NCBI GenBank assembly: GCA_949752735.1
Contig: OX457047.1
Location: forward strand, 10,179,665 to 10,243,664
Source of the DNA: Lumbricus terrestris
Lineage: Eukaryota > Annelida > Clitellata > Crassiclitellata > Lumbricidae
DNA: 64,000 bases
Direction of reading: 5' to 3'
Positions 11,500 to 26,995 of this stretch are shown piece by piece. The notes beneath the pieces are model-generated. The model was not told where the DNA came from. It worked only from the letters and a program-made list of their open reading frames with translations, and searched no databases. Made by a program: the position numbers and the translations under genes. Numbering within the stretch: position 1 is the stretch's first letter; each line of letters opens with the position of its first letter.

Positions 11500-11790
11500 G
11501 ACTACAATCATCATCATCTGTGTTGCTGTCGTCATCAATATGATGACGACGACAACGACAACGATGATAATAATGATGATGATTATGATGATGATAATTA
11601 TGATGGTGATGACTGTGGTGGTGGTGGTGGTGGTGGTGGTGGTGGTGATGGTGGTGGTGATGGTGGTGGTGGTGGTGGTGGTGGTGGTAGCGTGGTGGCG
11701 GAAGTGGGGGTAGTGGTGTTGGTGGTGTTGGTGTTGGTGGTAGTGGTGGTGGTGGTGTTGGTGATGATGATGAAGACGATGACCATGATA
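11500..11790. repeat. (GAT)n/(GGT)n triplet repeat downstream of gene 1
   Basis: Triplet tract 3' of the gene 1 stop codon. The homopolymer frames through it are not genes. Confidence 0.9.
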
Positions 11791-11837
11791 TCTAAAGTCC
11801 TAGATTTTAAAGTTGAGTAGCTGCTCATTTGTGTTGA

Positions 11838-15688
<3,851 letters not shown>

Positions 15689-16276
15689 GACCTGTCTTGC
15701 ACATTAACACATCTACATCATATAATTATAAACAAAGGCATTATAATACTTGTTTATATCCGATATAAAGTTATTGTTTCTGCATTCATTTAAGAACATA
15801 TAGTGTGGTCACTGGTCCAGCATAAACCAACAACTTTGAATGATTTGGAATTTGTTTATACTTAGTGCGTCAAGTAAAGGATATTAATTTTCAATCTAGT
15901 ATTTGTTCTGAAAAAGATGCACAGGTAGAATAGGTATCGTTTTCACTATAGTGATTGGGAGAGACCTCTATAATAGCTATGGTTTTTTGTCGTCATTTAT
16001 GACGCATTATGGCGCCGTTTCCGCGGGGAATTCACATTGGTTTTGTTTTCCTAACACGGGTACAGACACCATCATATTCGGTGTTTGTAGATATCGTAGG
16101 AGTCTCTACCATAAGTATCTCATCGCCAAACCATGTCCTTTCAATTTTATCAACAGCCGTATCAACAGCCGTGCACTGCCATGCGCTGCTTCAGACACCT
16201 AATTGCGTGCTGCCAGCCGTTTCTTTGCGTCAGAGTAGGAGAGCTGCTGGACTTCACGTCGACGAATAACTTAAAC

Positions 16277-16588
16277 CAGCGGTTCCCAACCCGTGGCCCG
16301 CGGGCCAAAAGTGGCCCGCCTGGCCTACAAAAATGGCCCGCAGCACCTCAATGAATTAAAAATAATATATGTAAAAATTGACAATTTGGACATTATAGAT
16401 TATATAATTCTTTTCTATTATAAATTATTTCATTTGGACGTTAATAAATCGCATAAAACCTTCTATTTTGATTCAATTATAACAATTTTATACACCCTTA
16501 GTTAATTAAATTTTAGTTTTGTGGCCCCCGAATGTCCTTCAACTTAGAAAAAAATGGCCCGACAGTCCAAAAAGGTTGGGGACCACTG
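16277..16588. mobile_element. hAT-like MITE with exact 8-bp TSD
   Basis: Termini CAGCGGTTCCCAACC and GGTTGGGGACCACTG are near-inverted, and the exact duplication ACTTAAAC flanks both sides (16269-16276, 16589-16596). Subterminal GTGGCCCG words occur at both ends; the centre is AT-rich and non-coding. Confidence 0.92.
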
Positions 16589-16599
16589 ACTTAAACTGT

Positions 16600-17688
16600 A
16601 GAAAATCTTTTCCAATACGATCATACTATGACTGCCTGCAGTGTGTCGCGCTGAATTTCAGGTTGGAAGGATCTAGATTTGACGAGGGCTTATGACAACA
16701 GAGGTCGTTGCCGTCGGAAAGACTTGATTGGCATGATACAGTTCTTTTTATTTCAGGTGAGATTTGCTTGTATACGGTAACCCGGGCCATTGTCTTGACG
16801 GCAAAGTAATTTATTTTATTCGGGTAGACGAGCAATGTCAGCGGATGTGCGCACCGATCACCATGGTTTACGAGCAGAGGCTCCTGTTTTATCAATTTTC
16901 CGTGGCAGATGATTATTTTTTATTCCATCCTCTGTTAGGAAACTCTTTAAACATTTCAAACAATTTAAATCCCTTATCAGTTCGTAAAATTATTATCAAA
17001 ACGAAATGATCGTCTGTGAACGGCGCCATAATTGCGTCATAACTGATAGCAACATATGGTGGTTAGGGCTGTCCCAAGAATAGAATTAAAATGTAATCTA
17101 GTACCAGCGCAGCCTTTTCCGAGCAAATACTCGAGTGAAATATCTTTAATTTGACGCATAAATTATAAATAAGGTGTGAAAATTGGCCGAGTTATCTGCA
17201 TGTAAAGTTGGTTCATTTATGCATTTTTACCCTGTAAATTATGCACTAAAACACATCCATCTCCATCCGAACGTGTAGCCTATAATAAGGGCTCTATATA
17301 AATTGAGTCGTCTGCTGCAGCATATAATAAGAGAGCAGGAGAGCAGAGTAATTGCAAATGGCACGCGATAAATATTTAAGGCTCTACTCAGAGCAAAGCG
17401 CAGGGCACCAGCTTATTGACGAGCTTCAGCTGCTTCAAATACCAAAGGTCGTCAGGAACAATTAATACCTCCAGGGTATGGTGCAGTTGGCCTGGACCCT
17501 AGACGGAGGGTGGGTGAGAGGGAGGCTATTAGGGTGGATTGTGTTTCGATTGAGAGAAATTGGATTGAACGGATCCAGAGGATAGGACTTAGTCTTTCGA
17601 AGGCACATTTGGACGTTGGACAAGAGAAGGTAGGAGATTCGATAGGAAAAGGGAAAAGGAGGATCTAGTTGCCAAGAGAGAGATAGAG

Positions 17689-17690
<2 letters not shown>
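16600..17690. other. No gene recognised
   Basis: Unique-looking sequence with only short open frames and no splice-consistent exon. A sentence-like repeat, GAGTGAAATATCTTTAATTTG then GACGCATAAATTATAAATAAG, occurs at 17131-17175 and again at about 17778-17823. Confidence 0.5.
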
Positions 17691-17767
<77 letters not shown>

Positions 17768-18080
17768 CAGACAGATTTGAGTGGAATATCTTTAATTTGA
17801 CGCATCAATTATAAATAAGGTGCGACAAATGAGACAGAGACAGAGACAGTGAGGCCGAGACAGATAGACAGAGAGAAAGAGACAGACAGAGAGAGACAGA
17901 GAGACAGAGAAAGACAGACAGAGAGAAAGAGAGACAGACAGACAGACAGACAGATTAAACAATCTTGTATTTCATTCCTTCATCCATTCCATTCCGGACA
18001 GAAAGACAGAGTAATACAGACAGAGAGAACGAGAGACAGACAGGTAGACAGACAGGCAGACAGACAGACAGATTAAACAA
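17690..18080. repeat. (AG)n followed by (GACA)n tract
   Basis: Perfect (AG)n at 17695-17765, then GACAGA repeats to 18075. Within it a 70-80-bp segment GATTAAACAATCTTxTATTTC...CATTC is repeated (17953 and 18071). A further (GACA)n lies at 18255-18290. Confidence 0.9.
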
Positions 18081-18257
18081 TCTTTTATTTCATTCATTCA
18101 TTCCATGGTCTTATACATTGCACCCATGCACTCATGAAACCTATGGATGAGGAACTGTCAGAGTCACGGCTTAAGGCAAACACTTGAGTGATTTATAGGA
18201 CAAAGTTTGATCGGTTAGAGGTAATCCGCTCAGCTCTGAAACGAGATCAATCCAGGC

Positions 18258-18289
<32 letters not shown>

Positions 18290-18483
18290 GCACACACATG
18301 CATACACTGTGGTACTGCATGGCGCAACGTTATTGTTTCGCAATTGTAAATGCAAACCCAAACTTCTATGGCGTCGCTCAAAGAACAAACGAGGGCACGA
18401 GCTTATTCACGAGCGCTGGTTTAAATACAGAGATAAGAAAATTACTTAACAAAGCTTAGATGGTCAACTAAATTAAATGTGCA

Positions 18484-18930
18484 CACGAGGCATATTTAAA
18501 TAACCTGCGAATCTGAAATAACCTGCGAATCTGAAATAACCTGCGAATCTGAAATACATGTAACCTGCGAATCTGAAATAACCTGCGAATCTGAAATACA
18601 TGTAACCTGCGAATCTGAAATAACCTGCGAATCTGAAATACATTTAACCTGCGAATCTGAAATAACCTACGAATCTTAAATAACTTGCAAATCTGAAATA
18701 ACCTGCGAATCTGAAATAACCTACGAATCTTAAATAACTTGCGAATCTGAAATAACCTGCGAATCTTAAATAACCTGCGAAACTTAAATAACCTGCAAAA
18801 CTTAATTAACCTGAGAAACTTAAATAACCTGCGAATCTGAAATAACCTACGAATCTTAAATAACCTGCGAATCTTAAATAACCTGCGAATCTTAAATAAC
18901 CTGCGAAACTTTAATAACCTGCAAAAAGAG
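18484..18930. repeat. 18-bp minisatellite (AAATAACCTGCGAATCTG)n
   Basis: About 24 units, mostly 18 bp, with variants (GCAAAACT, CTACGAATCT) and three longer units carrying TACATGTAACC. Because 18 is divisible by 3, the minus strand stays open for 159 codons as FQIRRL-type hexapeptides. Nothing around it suggests expression. Confidence 0.92.
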
Positions 18931-19424
18931 CCGATGTAAACTAACATTTCTCAGTTGGAGTGTGAGACAATTCCAGAAAGCATATTTTAGGGAAAATTTA
19001 CATAAAAAACGAAGACCTTAGTTCCGCTATACGATTGGAGATTTATACATTTTCGCGCAGGAGTGATTTCACTGGCTTCCTGTACAAGAATTCGACGAAA
19101 TAAAAATCTTGATGCTGATGCATAAAATGTCCTGCAATCTCTGACAGTTGACTACTGCATGCCATGGAAATTAAGCGTTTCGTTCTCATTTCGATTCTTG
19201 GTTCTGCAACTGGTTCCGATGTCTCGCAGTCCAAACATTTCACAGTTCAGCAAAGAAGCTTTTCGTCTGTTCGTCTGTTTTAAGTTGCCGAGCAACCAAC
19301 GACATTGCGATTCCTCTCGTCTCTCTTTCATTGTTTTCTGCCTCATCAACCTTTTGTTGTTATCAATTGATGTTGGTGCTGTCCAGCTTTGGATTGCAAT
19401 CGCAGTATATATTATTCACTTGCA

Positions 19425-19577
19425 TGTGTGTATGTATGTATGTATGTATGTATGTATGTATGTATGTATGTATGTATGTATGTATGTATGTATGTATGTA
19501 TGTATGTATGTATGTATGTATGTATGTATGTATGTATGTATGTATGTATGTATGTATGTATGTATGTATGTATGTAT
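19425..19577. repeat. (TATG)n array abutting the LINE 5' end
   Basis: About 38 TATG units end exactly where the LINE endonuclease coding sequence begins. The long open frame starting at 19159 is a chance fusion of upstream sequence, this repeat and the LINE. Confidence 0.95.
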
Positions 19578-22107
19578 GATACCAAGGAAGGACATAAAAA
19601 TAATCATGGGTGACTGGAATGCTAAGATAGGAAGAGACAATAGATGCTGGGAAGAAGTCATGGGAAGACATGGCTACGGTGAAAGAAACGACAGAGGCGA
19701 AAGGCTTCTTGAATTCGCCTCGAAACATAGTATGTTCATCAGCAACACAAGATTCCAACAAAAAGGATGCAGGAAATGGACATGGTTATCCCCAGATGGA
19801 AAACACACGAACATGATAGATATGATACTGGTAGAACAAAGGTGGAAATCTGCAATATGGAATTGTCGAACCTACCAAGGGGCGGATGTCGCATCAGATC
19901 ACAGCATGGTAATGGCAAAGTTTAAAGCAAGGCTTAGACGAACAGGACCACGAAGAGGACGCGAAATAGAGATGGATCTGGAAGCTATGAAGAACAGGGA
20001 GACACAAGAAACATTCAGCAGAGAACTAGAAAGGAGACTGAAGAAACAAGAAGCAGAAGGAAAGGCGTACGATCTAGACGAAAAGGTCACCCAACTTAAC
20101 GAAACCCTACACCAAGTAATGGAGACTACACTACCAAGGGCCCAAAGACGCAACAAGCCCTGGCTCTCAAATCAGACGCTGGAGCTAGCAAGGAAGAAAC
20201 GAGAGATGAAGCAAAGTCGAGGGGAATCGGACGAAAAGGCTAAAGAATATAGACAACAATGCAATAGAGTTAAGAAAGCAGCAAGAATGGACAAAGAGAA
20301 ATGGTTAAAGGAGCAGTATGGAGAAATAGAAAGTGCAGCGGCTGGTAACAGATGCAGACAGGCGTACCAACTCATAAGAAGGCTAAGTAAACCGTGGAAA
20401 CCAAAACAGACAGCAATAACAGATAAGAGCGGAAACATTCTCCAGGACAAAGAGGAGATAAAAAAAAACGATGGACAGAATACTGTAGCGAGTTATATAA
20501 AACAACAGAGGATAATGGAGACGCCGTCAAAGAGCTAAATGATATAACACCACCACCACGGGAGGATGAGGAGCACGATATCCTTTTGGAAGAAGTGGAG
20601 TTTGCCGTAGCCAAGTTAAAAAACAACAAAGCACCGGGGACCGACAGAATCACTGGTGAAGTTCTGAAGGCGGGAGGAGAAGCATTAACCAGAAGACACA
20701 TGACATATGTAACCAAGCGTGGAAGGAAGGACGAATACCAGACGAATGGACGAGGTCAATCATAGTAGCAATTCCAAAAAAGGGCGATCTGTCAAACTGC
20801 TGCAATTACAGAACGTTGGCGCTAATGAACCACATGAGTAAAGTATTGATGTCCATTTTGCTCGAAAGATTAAAATCGCAGGTAGAGGAGCATATGGCTG
20901 AGGAGCAGGCTGGGTTCAGAAGAGACCGAAACACAACACAACAAATACTAATACTACGGCTCATAGGGGAAAAGGCGAAACGGAAAGGAAAATTAATACA
21001 CAATTGCTTCATTGACTTCCAAAAAGCATTTGACTCTGTAAGGCACGATATACTACAAGCGACACTGGAATCTTTCGGAGTCGGAAGACGGTTGACGCAG
21101 CTACTCAACTATGCATGCACAAAAGCAAAATCGGCAGTCAGAGTGGGAAAAGAGATTGGTGAATGGTTCCGAATTGGAGTTGGCGTCAAACAGGGAGACC
21201 CAGTATCTCCTACCGAATTCATCACATATCTAGAGCGAGTAATGGAGAAGATCAAGGAGAAAGAAACCGGAATTTCCATACATGGAATACTTATCAACAA
21301 CTTGGCATTCGCAGACGATATAGACTTGATAGAAGAAGACATCCACAACATTCAAGAAAACGTTAACATTCTAGGCAGGGAAGGAGAGAGGGTAGGCCTA
21401 AAAATCAACCGCAGCAAAACAAAAACAATGACCTTCGGAGAAAAAACGAACATTAAACCAATCGAGATCAACGGTGAAGGCCTAGAACACGTGGAAGAAT
21501 TTCTATATCTGGGAAGCCTGTTAACATGGGACAATGACTGCGGAAGGGAGATAGGAAGCCGGATAGCGAAAGCAGCGGGGGCATTGGCAGCCTTTGGAAA
21601 CCTGCGGAGAAGTCGTGAAATAAGCATAAAAACAAAAATGGAAATCATAAAAACATGCATATTCAGTATACTGCTGTATGCATGTGAGACATGGACCTTG
21701 CGCAAGAGGGAAACAAACAAACTATTGGCATTTGAAATGAGATGCTACAGATGGATACTGCACATCAGATGGGAGCAAAAGATAACAAATGTGGAAGTGC
21801 GCGCAAGAGTGGGAAACACAAAGAACATAAAACAACTGATAATGGAGAGGAAACTAAACTTCTTTGGACATGTATGCAGAATGGGAAACGACCGACTTAT
21901 CAAACAGGTCATCTTCGGAATGATGGACGGAAGGGGGGTTAGAGGAAGACCGTGCAGAGAATGGCTAGATGACGTCACGGACTGGTGCGAACTGGAAATC
22001 TACAAACTTAGCAGAATGGCGCTGGAGAGAGACAAATGGAGACGTATTGTGAAACATGCGATCGACACCAACGGGCACTGAGCCCATGGACCGCAATGAT
22101 GATGATG
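19578..22107 (+). mobile_element. 5'-truncated non-LTR retrotransposon (RTE/Ingi-like), copy 1
   Basis: The element begins inside an apurinic-type endonuclease domain (IIMGDWNAKIGRDN, HTNMIDMILVEQRW, DVASDHSMVMAKF). It continues into a reverse transcriptase with motifs KAPGTDRITGEVLKAG, AIPKKGDLSNCCNYRTLAL, AGFRRDRNTTQQI, CFIDFQKAFDSV (motif A), GVKQGDPVSP and the catalytic FADDIDL (motif C). It ends with GRGVRGRPCREWLDD and KHAIDTNGH then TGA. Two frame changes break it: near the A run at about 20461, and near 20695. The N-terminal half of the endonuclease is missing, so it cannot be autonomous. It ends in ATGATG repeats that pass into (ATGT)n. Family assignment is by motif style only; RTE and Ingi/Vingi are both possible. 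Confidence 0.9.
20816..22081 (+). pseudogene. Reverse transcriptase fragment of LINE copy 1
   Basis: The longest intact frame of the element is 421 codons and includes RT motifs A to C and the C-terminal region. It is separated from the upstream endonuclease part (open 19578 to about 20466) by two frameshifts, with the intervening ~230 bp readable in the third frame. Catalytic Asp residues of FADD are kept. Confidence 0.88.
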
Positions 22108-22390
22108 ATGATGATGATGTATGTATGTATGTATGTATGTATGTATGTATGTATGTATGTATGTATGTATGTATGTATGTATGTATGTATTTATGTATGT
22201 ATGTATGTATGTATGTATGTATGTATGTATGTATGTATGTATGTATGTATGTATGTATGTATGTATGTATGTATGTATGTATGTATGTATGAAACTATGT
22301 ATGTATGTTATGTATGTATGTATGTATTTATGAATGTATGCATGCATTGTATGTATGTATGTATGTATGTATGTATGTATGTATGTATGT
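22092..22390. repeat. (GATG)n then (ATGT)n array at the LINE 3' end
   Basis: ATGATG units directly follow the LINE end, change to ATGT, are interrupted by GAAACTATG and TTATGAATG, then resume. The same interrupted array is present in unit B at 41582-41952 but about 60 bp longer. Confidence 0.95.
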
Positions 22391-22625
22391 CCTTTGAAGA
22401 CCTGAAGTCTTTTTTACTTTTAACGCTGCTGACATTCAATCTTTGCGACAGTTTCTTGCATTTTCATGAGAAAACAGTCATGTTTATGCATGTTCTTACA
22501 ATGGTATGGGAGAAGCCAAAGGAAGATCTCAAAAGACGATGTGTAGGATAGGACGATGAGGTCACGAGGGACGATTTCTACTCGAGGCTGGAAGAGATTG
22601 ATAAATGAAGAGACGAATGGTGACA

Positions 22626-22691
22626 TTGGACGGACGGACGGACGGACGGACGGACGGACGGACGGACGGACGGACGGACGGACGGACGGAC
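22626..22691. repeat. (GGAC)n microsatellite
   Basis: About 16 perfect GGAC units, unusually GC-rich for this region; lies within the part of unit A that is missing from unit B. Confidence 0.97.
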
Positions 22692-23246
22692 CTGCCTTTT
22701 GAAGGCAGGCAGCCACAATAATGATCAAGGAAGGGCAACTGCGATGATGACTGATGATGTAGATGCAAATGTGGGCGTGTTTCTATGGCAACCGTGCAGC
22801 CTTGACCTTTAAATTGACGTTTCTCGGTATGCAAACCGGCTTCCGCGCACACAGAGGCGCATGGTGCTATACTCGCTAACGAATAATGATGATGATGAAT
22901 ACGACGTTTTTACGTGGCCGTAACACGGCACATGCCGTTACGAGAACGCTTCGACACAATCAACGTGTAATGAGGGCATCCTAACTTGAATTGATATGTT
23001 TTGAATGACTCCCTGCAATGAATGTTGCAGAATGCATTGAAAGTTTAAACGACAAATTGCAGCAACTGACAGAAGTGTCAAGCCCAAAGCAGGTCTTTGA
23101 TTTTCGTCACCATTGTAGCAATCCGGATTGGATGATTATGAATCGCTTAGGCTGCTTAGGCGAATCGTGGTTTTTGTGATGATGGATCGCCATGAGCTTA
23201 TCGGTTTATTGCCTGTGATATGGGTGATTCTAACTATAATGGTATT

Positions 23247-23513
23247 CAGTGACGTAGCCACTAGCCAGGAACTTATGATGGGGAAGTTGTTGTTTTTTTG
23301 CTTGACCGGATGCCATTTTTGACACCAACACAACAGTATTACAGTAAATAAAAAAGGTAATAAAGTGACAAAGAGAATAAAGTAAGAAAAACAATTGTTA
23401 CTACAAGCAATTGCTTTTTCTTTCTTATTTAAGTGAATAAATAGCCTTTAAAAAACTTTTTCCTAGGCCAATGGGGAGGTTTAACCCCCGAAACCCCCTT
23501 TTCTACGCCACTG
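23247..23513. mobile_element. Short hAT-like MITE
   Basis: Termini CAGTGACGTAGCCA and CTACGCCACTG are near-inverted. Flanks ATGGTATT and ATGTTATT match at 7 of 8 bases, as expected for an ageing 8-bp duplication. The interior has GGGGAGGTTTAACCCC near the right end. No coding capacity. Confidence 0.8.
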
Positions 23514-25149
23514 ATGTTATTGATTATAATGAGGATGAGGATCAGCAGGACCATGGCAAACTCGTAAAAATACCGACACGACAATAATATCACGAGAACG
23601 TATAATATTATCTGTGAGAGGGCACAGCATTGGAATGCAGCATTTATATCACCAGAATGAGCGTGATTCACTCGTTTGAAGTTTCCTAAAAGGCGTTAGT
23701 GGCTACACAAGTGTACATGATGAGGGAATTATTAGAAAAAGTAAGCATGCATCTTAAATACAAAATATAATGTCTAAAAGTTCTATGCAACAAAGTGCCA
23801 TTATTCGAAACACTGAAGTATGCACTGGTGAAGAGTTCCTACATAGGCCTACATAATTATTTAGTGTTTCGTATACATTTTTTATGTAAGAGCAACTGCA
23901 TAATTTTAGCTCATACCATTTTCTTTGATTACAAAATACTTATCAGCTTGGAGTAAGCTACATATATATTATATCTTCTTTATGCAATACAAAACACGGT
24001 TTTTTTATATTTCAAAAAGTACAAATTATGTTATCCTAGTTATTTATAAATCGTCTTCTGCAGAAGTATTGCCACCATCGTATTGTAATATCTAATGCTT
24101 ATTTAAAACAATCAAAAGCAATCGTATCTATGACATCATTATAAAGTAAACATTCGAACAAGTAATTAATGTCATCCTATTGATCCCTTGAAGAAGAAAT
24201 GCTATTCATTCAGCTTCTTTAGCCGTGAAATACTTTTATTTATCTGCGCAACACTTGCCAACTGAAAATGTTGTCTTTACGACATCCAAGGATAATAATA
24301 ATAGCCTTCGAATGAGAGAGAACATCGTGGAGAATAATAGCGCCAGAGAGCGCAACTAAAATACACGTTCAATTACAACGACCATGCCGCCGACAGAAAC
24401 GACTCTGCGTGCATTTAATGTTTTCTAAACAAGCAATGAATTCACCTACTCGGTTTGTGGTCTGTCTTCTGCGTAATTTACATCATCGTTTCCTGCAATT
24501 TTCCTGCTTTCCTCGCGGATTAATGAAGCCTAACGGTCGTCGCTAATAGACTCTCCGACGAATCGTGCGACGACGCAGCGCTGCGGTGGCGGAGGCGGAG
24601 GCCGTCTAATAAGACGCAACGCATCACTTTAATAAGCATCGCTTCCTTCTTCCTATCTCCCGATGCAGAGGAGACTGCTGCTACTGCTGCTACTGCTGCT
24701 ACTGCTGCTGCTGCTGGTGGTGGTGCTGCTTCTAGGCATCTCTCGTCCTCCGTTGACTGTTCGCTTCGAGCAGCATCTCTGCTTCTTTCCCGGTGCGCTC
24801 GGCCGTGCGTCTGCCGCTGAAGCTGTGACCGTTGAAGCTGTGGAAGATTCTTGAGCCGATGTCTATGAAGACGAGACACTAATGTGGCTTACGGTTTCGG
24901 TGGAAACGGTGGTTTCTACAGAAACCAGATATGTCTTAAGAATAAACAATGCTAGGACGGAACAAATCTATCATGCAGGACTAGAGTAGAATGCGCGAGA
25001 TAGGAATGTTACTATAAGCTTAATTATTGTTTTAGGTTAAGAAGTAAAATGATTTATATCCTAGATTGGAATATAGATAAGATTAGAATTATACGCTCAA
25101 TATCAGATTCAACAGAATTAGACTAGATTATCATTATTGTTTATTGTGA

Positions 25150-25395
25150 ATACCATTATTAGTATCAATTATTGATTAGTATCAATTATGATAATTGTTA
25201 TACTAATTGATACTAATTAATAATGATTCTAATTAATAATTATTGTTAGACTAATTGATAATAATAATTGTTAAACTGATTTATACTAATTAATAATGAT
25301 ACTAATTAATAATCTTAATTAGCATCATTATTAATTAGTATCAATTATTAATTAGTATCAATTATTAATTAGTGTCAATTAGTCTCTTCTACGAA
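25150..25395. repeat. AT-rich inverted/palindromic repeat of TAATTGATACTAATTA
   Basis: Words ATTAGTATCAATTAT and their complement ATAATTGATACTAATTA occur many times in both orientations, so the segment can fold back on itself. No terminal structure of a transposon was identified. Confidence 0.7.
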
Positions 25396-26869
25396 TCTAA
25401 AGCGCTAGAATAGGCCAAATCAGACTACAGTTCGCTAAGGTCACTACATAACACTTGAATGGACAACAGTGTATAGGCCTACTCTAAACTCGGATATATA
25501 GTTGACAAACTTGAAATTAGATCAAACTATCTAATACAATACTCAACTAAAATAATAGAAGAGATTAGGATTGACAAGTTCTTTACTTTTAGGTATGATT
25601 AGATTGGATTTGCTCAGATCAACTCTTAATCAGATCTTCTAGATTACAACATACATGTACATGTACAAATAGGCTTATCACTTCTTAAGAACTCCTGAAG
25701 CGACTCATGATGAGCGCAGATGTCTACGGCATTAACAGACCTCATCATATTTTTGGGCGAAGCACAAAATCACGATTGCGTGTCCGATAACCACCTACTA
25801 AATTAGTCTGTGTAACTACGTTCAATCTGGCACAAGCCACATTAGTGTCTAGATGTCGACAGACATGAGCCTCGCTCGAAAAGGCGCAAGTCATTTCTTT
25901 GGCGCTGTCTTGCAGAAAATCAGATTGCTGATGGAGTGGTTCTGTTCATGGAAGTGGGAGACACACAGTCCTCGCGCCCATAGGCATTACTCGACCGCCC
26001 ACTGTCTCCAGTCTCCACCCTATTTTCCCACCATCTCCTACTACAGCACGCTTCCCAAATGACCAAAGGTCAAAAGTGAGCGATTTTCCCTGTGGAATAA
26101 AAAGGTGTTTACTCACGTGAACAAGTCTGCTGATTTACTACGTAACGCTTTGTCCGGAAAGAAAAGCTGCTGAATGGTGCGGAAAATTATGTAAACAACT
26201 GCAGGCTTTTTGAATATTCACGTTTTTCTATGAGGTCGATTCGGTTTTACCTAACGAGATGTCGTAGTGGTCAAATGCGCTACTAAACTTACCTTAATTT
26301 ACCTTAGTGAATTTAATTTGTCTTATTCAAACTCATGTAGCCTATAGACTTAACTGGCTTTGACTTATATACCGTAAATACCCAACCTCAACTTACCTTA
26401 TGTGACCTATGATTACCTTTCAAAGGATTGGCAGTATGCCTTCGAAACAATGTAGTATGTCAACAAGTTCTTCTTGACCTGCCTGATGCCTTTGATGCTG
26501 TTGACCAATTACTGCTTTCACGTCGCCTACGATATTCATTGGTCTGAATTTGCAGATATTGAACGGACTTATTGACTTGCTGCAAATTTCTATTCTATTA
26601 GAAAACTAATTTTCACCACAATACCTAGAGTAGGCTATACCTTAATTAAATGTGGTGCTTGAATTTGTTTTGGGCATGAAGACAAAACTTCACGACCATA
26701 CAATTAGATCAATTATAATTCTAGGTCGATGGTCATTAGTTACATTTATTATAAAAATGCATTTATTATGAAGCGCCACGATCTAAAGACCAAGAGACGT
26801 CAGTCGATTGCGCCGTGCAATTGTGCGTGAAGAACTTGCTCAATAGACATTACTTCACTGTAGTAATAG

Positions 26870-26995
26870 TTTTGGTAGTGGTAGTAGTGGTGGTAGTAGT
26901 AGTAATAGTAGTAATAGTAACAATAGTAGGAGTAGGAGGACGAGGACGAGAAGGAGGAGAAGGAGAAGGAGAAGGAGGAGGAGAAGAAGTAGGAT
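26870..26995. repeat. (GTA)n/(GGA)n purine-rich tract
   Basis: GTAGTAGTGG units pass into GGAGAAGGAGAAGG; low-complexity frames only. Confidence 0.9.

Noticed and set aside
18484..18930. CRISPR-like array
   Set aside because: Units are contiguous with no unique spacers, and the window is eukaryotic.
18468..18947. 159-aa FQIRRL-repeat protein
   Set aside because: The 18-bp minisatellite keeps the frame open by unit length alone; no start context, splice sites or domain.
19159..19577. N-terminal extension of the LINE protein upstream of the ATGT array
   Set aside because: It consists of unrelated sequence plus microsatellite; endonuclease similarity starts only at about 19578.
24520..24879. 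Leu-rich plus-strand frame (24663) and Ala-rich minus-strand frame
   Set aside because: Both rest on the CTG/CTA triplet run; the rest shows no recognisable domain. A short signal-peptide-like protein cannot be fully excluded.
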